This document shows, piece by piece, positions 38,014 through 41,336 of a stretch of 41,336 nucleotides of DNA. The position numbers were made by a program, and so were the translations under genes. The notes beneath the pieces were generated by a model. That model had not been told where the DNA came from and did not search any database. It saw only the letters and a program-made list of their open reading frames with translations. This DNA comes from an uncultured Clostridia bacterium (lineage in GTDB: Bacteria; Bacillota; Clostridia; TANB77; CAG-508), in assembly GCA_944393395.1 (NCBI GenBank), contig CALYAB010000007.1, positions 1 to 41,336 on the forward strand. The letters run 5' to 3'. Within the stretch, counting starts at the first letter, position 1. Every line of letters starts with the position of its first letter.

Positions 38014-38140
38014 AATTCTGATTGAAAACGGCAATCTGCACATTTTCGCTAAATAATACAAACCTCGATGTACAAAAAGTACACCTTCGGTTTGTCTTAT
38101 TTATCAAAAATGCACATCTTACCATTTTGAATCAAAATTT
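38013..38140 (+). ncRNA. str-operon hairpin element B (rpsG-fusA gap)
   Basis: It starts at the rpsG stop codon. Outer stem AAATTCTGATTGAAAACGG with CCATTTTGAATCAAAATTT, then TGCACATTTTCG with AAAAATGCACA and TAAATAA with TTATTTA. Inner stem ACAAACC with GGTTTGT closes on TGTAC (38069-38073), loop AAAAA, GTACA (38079-38083), then CCTTCGG. Same layout as elements A and C. Confidence 0.65.
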
Positions 38141-38151
38141 AAGAGAAGTAA

Positions 38152-38200
38152 GATTGAAAACGGCAATCTAGCCATTTTACCATTTTGAGTAAAAATTCAA
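38152..38200 (+). repeat. Partial copy of element B lacking the inner arm
   Basis: GATTGAAAACGGCAATCT (38152-38169) is an exact 18-base repeat of 38020-38037. It is followed by TTACCATTTTGAGTAAAAATTC, which matches the closing side of element B. The long inner hairpin is missing, so only the base of the structure is duplicated. Confidence 0.75.
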
Positions 38201-38340
38201 AAAGAACTAAGATTAAATTTTAGAAAATATAAAATTAGAATTTACTATAAACCATGAAATTTAATAAATTAGAATTTTACTAAAAAAACGGACAAGAATA
38301 TTTTAATAATACTTTTTAGAAAAAAATGTTTTTGGGGAGT

Positions 38341-38371
38341 TTGACAATGCAAAAAACTAATTTAGTAAATT
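38341..38371 (+). promoter_or_regulatory. Weak candidate promoter upstream of fusA
   Basis: TTGACA (38341-38346) is perfect, but the -10 is poor: AGTAAA at 17 bases or TAAATT at 19. It may allow extra fusA transcription. Confidence 0.35.
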
Positions 38372-38399
38372 TTAAATATAGAGAGGGGGAAATACAAAA

Positions 38400-40481
38400 A
38401 TGGCAGGAAGAGCATACCCACTTGAGAGAACAAGAAATATAGGAATAATGGCTCATATTGATGCTGGTAAAACAACAACAACAGAGAGAATATTATTCTA
38501 TACAGGAAAAACTCATAAAATAGGAGAAGTTCATGAGGGTGCAGCAACAATGGACTGGATGGAACAAGAACAAGAAAGAGGTATTACAATTACATCTGCT
38601 GCTACAACATGTTTTTGGAACAATAATAGAATTAACATTATTGACACACCTGGACACGTTGACTTTACAGTAGAGGTACAAAGATCTTTAAGAGTACTTG
38701 ATGGTTCAGTTACAGTTTTAGCTGCCAAAGGTGGTGTTCAACCACAAACAGAAACAGTTTGGAGACAAGCTGATAAATATCAAGTTCCAAGAATGGTATA
38801 TGTAAATAAAATGGACGTTACAGGAGCTAACTTTGAATTATGTATAGATCAATTAAAAAATAGATTAAAAGCAAATGCTGTAGCAATCCAATTACCAATT
38901 GGAGCAGAAGACAATTTCAAAGGAATTGTTGATCTAATAAAAATGAGAGCTTTCATTCATAAAGATGATTTAGGAAGAGAAATCGAAGAATGTGATATAC
39001 CAGAAGATATGCTAGAAGATGCAAAAAAACATCGTGATATTATGATAGAAGCTGTTGCAGACCAAGACGAAGAATTAATGATGAAATATTTAGAAGGTGA
39101 AGAATTAACAGAGGAAGAAATCAAAAAAGGATTAAGAAAAGGAACAATTGCAAACACAATAGTTCCAGTATGTTGTGGTTCTTCATACAAAAACAAAGGT
39201 GTTCAAGAATTATTAAATGCAATTGTTGACTATATGCCATCACCACTTGATATACCACATATCAAAGGTGTTGACTTAGATGGTAATGAGGTTGAAAGAA
39301 AAACTTCAGATACAGAACCTTTTGCAGCATTAGCATTTAAAATTGCAACAGATCCATTTGTTGGAAAATTATGTTTCTTTAGAGTTTATTCTGGTACATT
39401 AGAATCAGGTTCTACAGTATTAAACTCTAACAAAGATAAAAAAGAAAGAATCGGAAGAATCTTACAAATGCATTCAAATCACAGAGAAGATATAGACAAA
39501 GTATATGCTGGTGATATTGCAGCAGCTGTAGGATTGAAAGAAGTAACAACAGGGGATACATTATGTGATATAAATGCACCTGTTATATTAGAATCAATGG
39601 AATTCCCAGAACCAGTTATAGATATAGCTATAGAGCCTAAAGACAAAGTAGCTCAAGAAAAAATGGGAATAGCATTATCAAAACTTGCTGAAGAAGATCC
39701 AACATTTAGAACATATACAAACCATGAAACTGGACAAACTATCATTGCTGGTATGGGTGAGTTACACTTAGATATCATTGTTGATAGATTAAAGAGAGAA
39801 TTTAAGGTTGAATGTAATGTTGGTAAACCACAAGTTGCTTATAAAGAAACAATAAGAAATAAAGTAAAAGTTCAAGGTAAATTTATTCGTCAATCTGGTG
39901 GTAAAGGACAATATGGTGATGTTTGGTTTGAAATGGAACCATTAGAGCCAGGTAAAGGAATTGAATTTGAAAGCAAAATCGTTGGAGGAGCAGTTCCTAA
40001 AGAATATATTAAACCAATAGAACAAGGTATGAGAGAAGCAGCAGAAAGTGGTATTTTAGCAGGATATCCAGTTATAGATTTTAAAGTTACTTTAGTTGAT
40101 GGTTCATATCATGAAGTTGACTCTTCAGAAATGGCATTCAAGATTGCAGCATCTATGGCTTTCAAAGAAGGTTGTAAACAAGCTAAATCAGTTATATTAG
40201 AACCGATAATGAAAGTTGAAATAACAGTTCCAGAAGAATATATGGGAGATGTTATTGGAGATGTAAATTCAAGAAGAGGTAGAATGGAAGGTATGGATGG
40301 AAATGATGGAATGCAAGAAATCCACGCATTTATACCATTATCAGAAATGTTTGGATATGCAACAGATTTACGTTCTAAAACACAAGGTAGAGGAACTTAT
40401 TCTATGGAACCTTCTCATTATGAGGAAGTACCTAAATCTGTGTTTGAGCAGATTGTTGCGTCTAGAGCTAAGAAAGACTAA
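38400..40481 (+). CDS. fusA: Elongation factor G
   Basis: 693 residues, the usual length. The GTPase domain has G1 [14 protein letters not shown] (about 18-31), [18 protein letters not shown] and NKMD, all intact; the C-terminal domains carry [14 protein letters not shown] and [15 protein letters not shown] drives translocation and ribosome recycling. The ribosome binding site is GAGAGGGGGA. It is the third str-operon gene, separated from both neighbours by structured intergenic elements and possibly boosted by its own weak promoter. Confidence 0.98.
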   Translation: MAGRAYPLERTRNIGIMAHIDAGKTTTTERILFYTGKTHKIGEVHEGAATMDWMEQEQERGITITSAATTCFWNNNRINIIDTPGHVDFTVEVQRSLRVLDGSVTVLAAKGGVQPQTETVWRQADKYQVPRMVYVNKMDVTGANFELCIDQLKNRLKANAVAIQLPIGAEDNFKGIVDLIKMRAFIHKDDLGREIEECDIPEDMLEDAKKHRDIMIEAVADQDEELMMKYLEGEELTEEEIKKGLRKGTIANTIVPVCCGSSYKNKGVQELLNAIVDYMPSPLDIPHIKGVDLDGNEVERKTSDTEPFAALAFKIATDPFVGKLCFFRVYSGTLESGSTVLNSNKDKKERIGRILQMHSNHREDIDKVYAGDIAAAVGLKEVTTGDTLCDINAPVILESMEFPEPVIDIAIEPKDKVAQEKMGIALSKLAEEDPTFRTYTNHETGQTIIAGMGELHLDIIVDRLKREFKVECNVGKPQVAYKETIRNKVKVQGKFIRQSGGKGQYGDVWFEMEPLEPGKGIEFESKIVGGAVPKEYIKPIEQGMREAAESGILAGYPVIDFKVTLVDGSYHEVDSSEMAFKIAASMAFKEGCKQAKSVILEPIMKVEITVPEEYMGDVIGDVNSRRGRMEGMDGNDGMQEIHAFIPLSEMFGYATDLRSKTQGRGTYSMEPSHYEEVPKSVFEQIVASRAKKD

Positions 40482-40498
40482 TTTGACCTAAAATCACT

Positions 40499-40627
40499 TA
40501 AATCATTCTAAAATCATCATCTTGCACATTTTCGATATTTCATTCAAACTTCAATGTACAATGAGTACATCTTCAGCTTGAATGAAATCTTAAAAATGCA
40601 CAATATAACGATTTTATACTGATTTAT
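40499..40627 (+). ncRNA. str-operon hairpin element C (fusA-tuf gap)
   Basis: Outer stem TAAATCA, TAAAATC and TTGCACATTTTCG (40499-40534) pairs with AAAAATGCACAA, GATTTTA and TGATTTA (40593-40627). Inner stem ATTTCATTCAA with TTGAATGAAAT closes on TGTAC (40555-40559), loop AATGA, GTACA (40564-40568), then TCTTCAG. The paired bases of the inner stem differ from elements A and B while pairing is kept. Confidence 0.65.
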
Positions 40628-40639
40628 GACATAAAAAAT

Positions 40640-40686
40640 CAGCTTGAATAATATTTCAAAAATGTACAATATATCAATTTTATGCC
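40640..40686 (+). repeat. Duplicate of the right half of element C
   Basis: CAGCTTGAAT, AAAAATGTACAATATA and ATTTTAT here repeat 40574 to about 40617 at a 66-base offset with a few changes. Only the 3' half is duplicated, so an alternative pairing with the 5' half is possible. Confidence 0.7.
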
Positions 40687-40740
40687 AAATTGAGAAATGG
40701 TAGTATAAAATAAGTAATCTTTATAATATTTATGAAAAAT

Positions 40741-40780
40741 GCTTGATTTTTTCAATAAAATGTTATAAAATGCTTATACT
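40741..40780 (+). promoter_or_regulatory. Candidate tuf promoter region
   Basis: TTCAAT (40751-40756) and TATACT (40775-40780) at 18 bases, or TTGATT (40743-40748) and TATAAA (40764-40769) at 15. Neither is strong, but a separate tuf promoter is plausible given the long gap. Confidence 0.35.
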
Positions 40781-40902
40781 AAATGAAACTAACGTTATTA
40801 AATTTAAATTATATAAAACGGAAAGGAAAGAGATAGTTAAACTTTATAAAAAAGAGGGAGACTAAATCAATCCTTTACCAAATAAAAAGGAGGAATTAAA
40901 AA

Positions 40903-41336
40903 ATGGCGAAAGAGAAATTTGAAAGAACAAAGCCACACGTTAACATTGGTACAATCGGACACGTTGACCATGGTAAAACAACAACAACAGCAGCTATTAC
41001 AAAATATTTATCATTATTAGGAAAAGCTAAATATGAAGCTTATGATCAAATCGATGGAGCTCCAGAAGAAAAAGCAAGAGGAATCACAATCAACACAGCT
41101 CACGTAGAATATGAAACAGATAAAAGACATTATGCACACGTTGACTGCCCAGGACATGCTGATTATGTTAAAAACATGATTACTGGTGCTGCTCAAATGG
41201 ATGGAGCAATATTAGTTGTTTCTGCAGCTGATGGTCCTATGCCTCAAACAAGAGAGCATATCTTACTTGCTAGACAAGTTGGAGTTAAATATATCGTTGT
41301 TTACTTAAATAAATGCGATATGGTTGATGATCCAGA
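40903..41336 (+). CDS. tuf: Elongation factor Tu (3' part outside window)
   Basis: The first 144 residues are present and the frame is open at the window end. G1 [38 protein letters not shown] and NKCDMVDD are all intact. EF-Tu delivers aminoacyl-tRNA to the ribosome. A strong AAAGGAGG ribosome binding site precedes the ATG. It is the last gene of the str operon in the usual order. Confidence 0.98.
   Translation, partial: MAKEKFERTKPHVNIGTIGHVDHGKTTTTAAITKYLSLLGKAKYEAYDQIDGAPEEKARGITINTAHVEYETDKRHYAHVDCPGHADYVKNMITGAAQMDGAILVVSAADGPMPQTREHILLARQVGVKYIVVYLNKCDMVDDP

Larger units (their letters stand above)
38014..38399. other. Gene-free 386-bp rpsG-fusA gap
   Basis: Holds element B, its partial copy and a possible promoter at 38341. 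No open frame of note was seen. Confidence 0.7.
40482..40902. other. Gene-free 421-bp fusA-tuf gap
   Basis: Holds element C, a duplicate of its right half, and a candidate tuf promoter with a leader of roughly 100 bases. No convincing small open frame was seen. Confidence 0.7.

Overview
The window is strongly AT-rich and carries Gram-positive, Clostridia-like content: GdpP, the rplI-dnaB pair, FtsH, TilS, folate-type TrmFO, a Spo0E-like regulator, the YfmF/YfmH M16 pair, Cna_B/MucBP surface architecture and near-consensus sigma-A promoters (TTGACA-17-TATAAT). An uncultured gut-type clostridium is my best guess; nothing in the window fixes the genus.

Layout. 1-2742 is the C-terminal three quarters of rpoC with its terminator. 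2910-4033 is a pilin-like/FGE-sulfatase-fold surface gene broken by two frameshifts. 4275-6299 is gdpP, 6653-16645 encodes a giant 3330-residue cell-surface protein, and 17030-21818 holds rplI, dnaB, tilS and ftsH, followed by a small membrane J-domain gene (21913-22515). Two minus-strand genes of unknown function (22713-25336) diverge from rpsU (25634-25804). Then come the M16 pair yfmF/yfmH, a spo0E-like gene, a 74-bp perfect inverted repeat, a SWIM/SNF2 helicase gene with one frameshift, trmFO, an unknown charged protein (34270-35889) and a minus-strand membrane protein. From 36666 the str operon resumes under its own promoter: rpsL, rpsG, fusA and the start of tuf. About 34 kb therefore separates rpoC from rpsL, and the giant surface gene splits the usual gdpP-rplI-dnaB neighbourhood. 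No tRNA, rRNA, CRISPR array or transposase gene was seen.

Most interesting signals. (1) All three frameshifts, in two unrelated genes, fall exactly on an in-frame CGG codon. Skipping its C and reading the next GGA/GGT as glycine restores the family sequence. By eye, in-frame CGG occurs otherwise only four times, in two accessory minus-strand genes, and nowhere in the roughly 11,000 remaining codons. (2) Each gap of the str operon (rpsL-rpsG, rpsG-fusA, fusA-tuf) carries a copy of the same long, covarying RNA-like hairpin, with partial duplicates. (3) A 45-46-bp palindromic element occurs three times between genes, with compensatory stem changes. (4) A GC-rich perfect inverted repeat of 74-bp arms lies between spo0E and the helicase. 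(5) The giant surface protein has eleven MucBP repeats and a propeller-like insertion but no LPXTG motif.

How the genes work together. Most of the window is housekeeping: transcription (rpoC), replication (dnaB), translation (rplI, rpsU, rpsL, rpsG, fusA, tuf), tRNA modification (tilS, trmFO), membrane protein quality control (ftsH) and c-di-AMP turnover (gdpP). Surface genes, repeats and genes of unknown function are interspersed. The mixture looks like chromosomal rearrangement rather than one integrated island.
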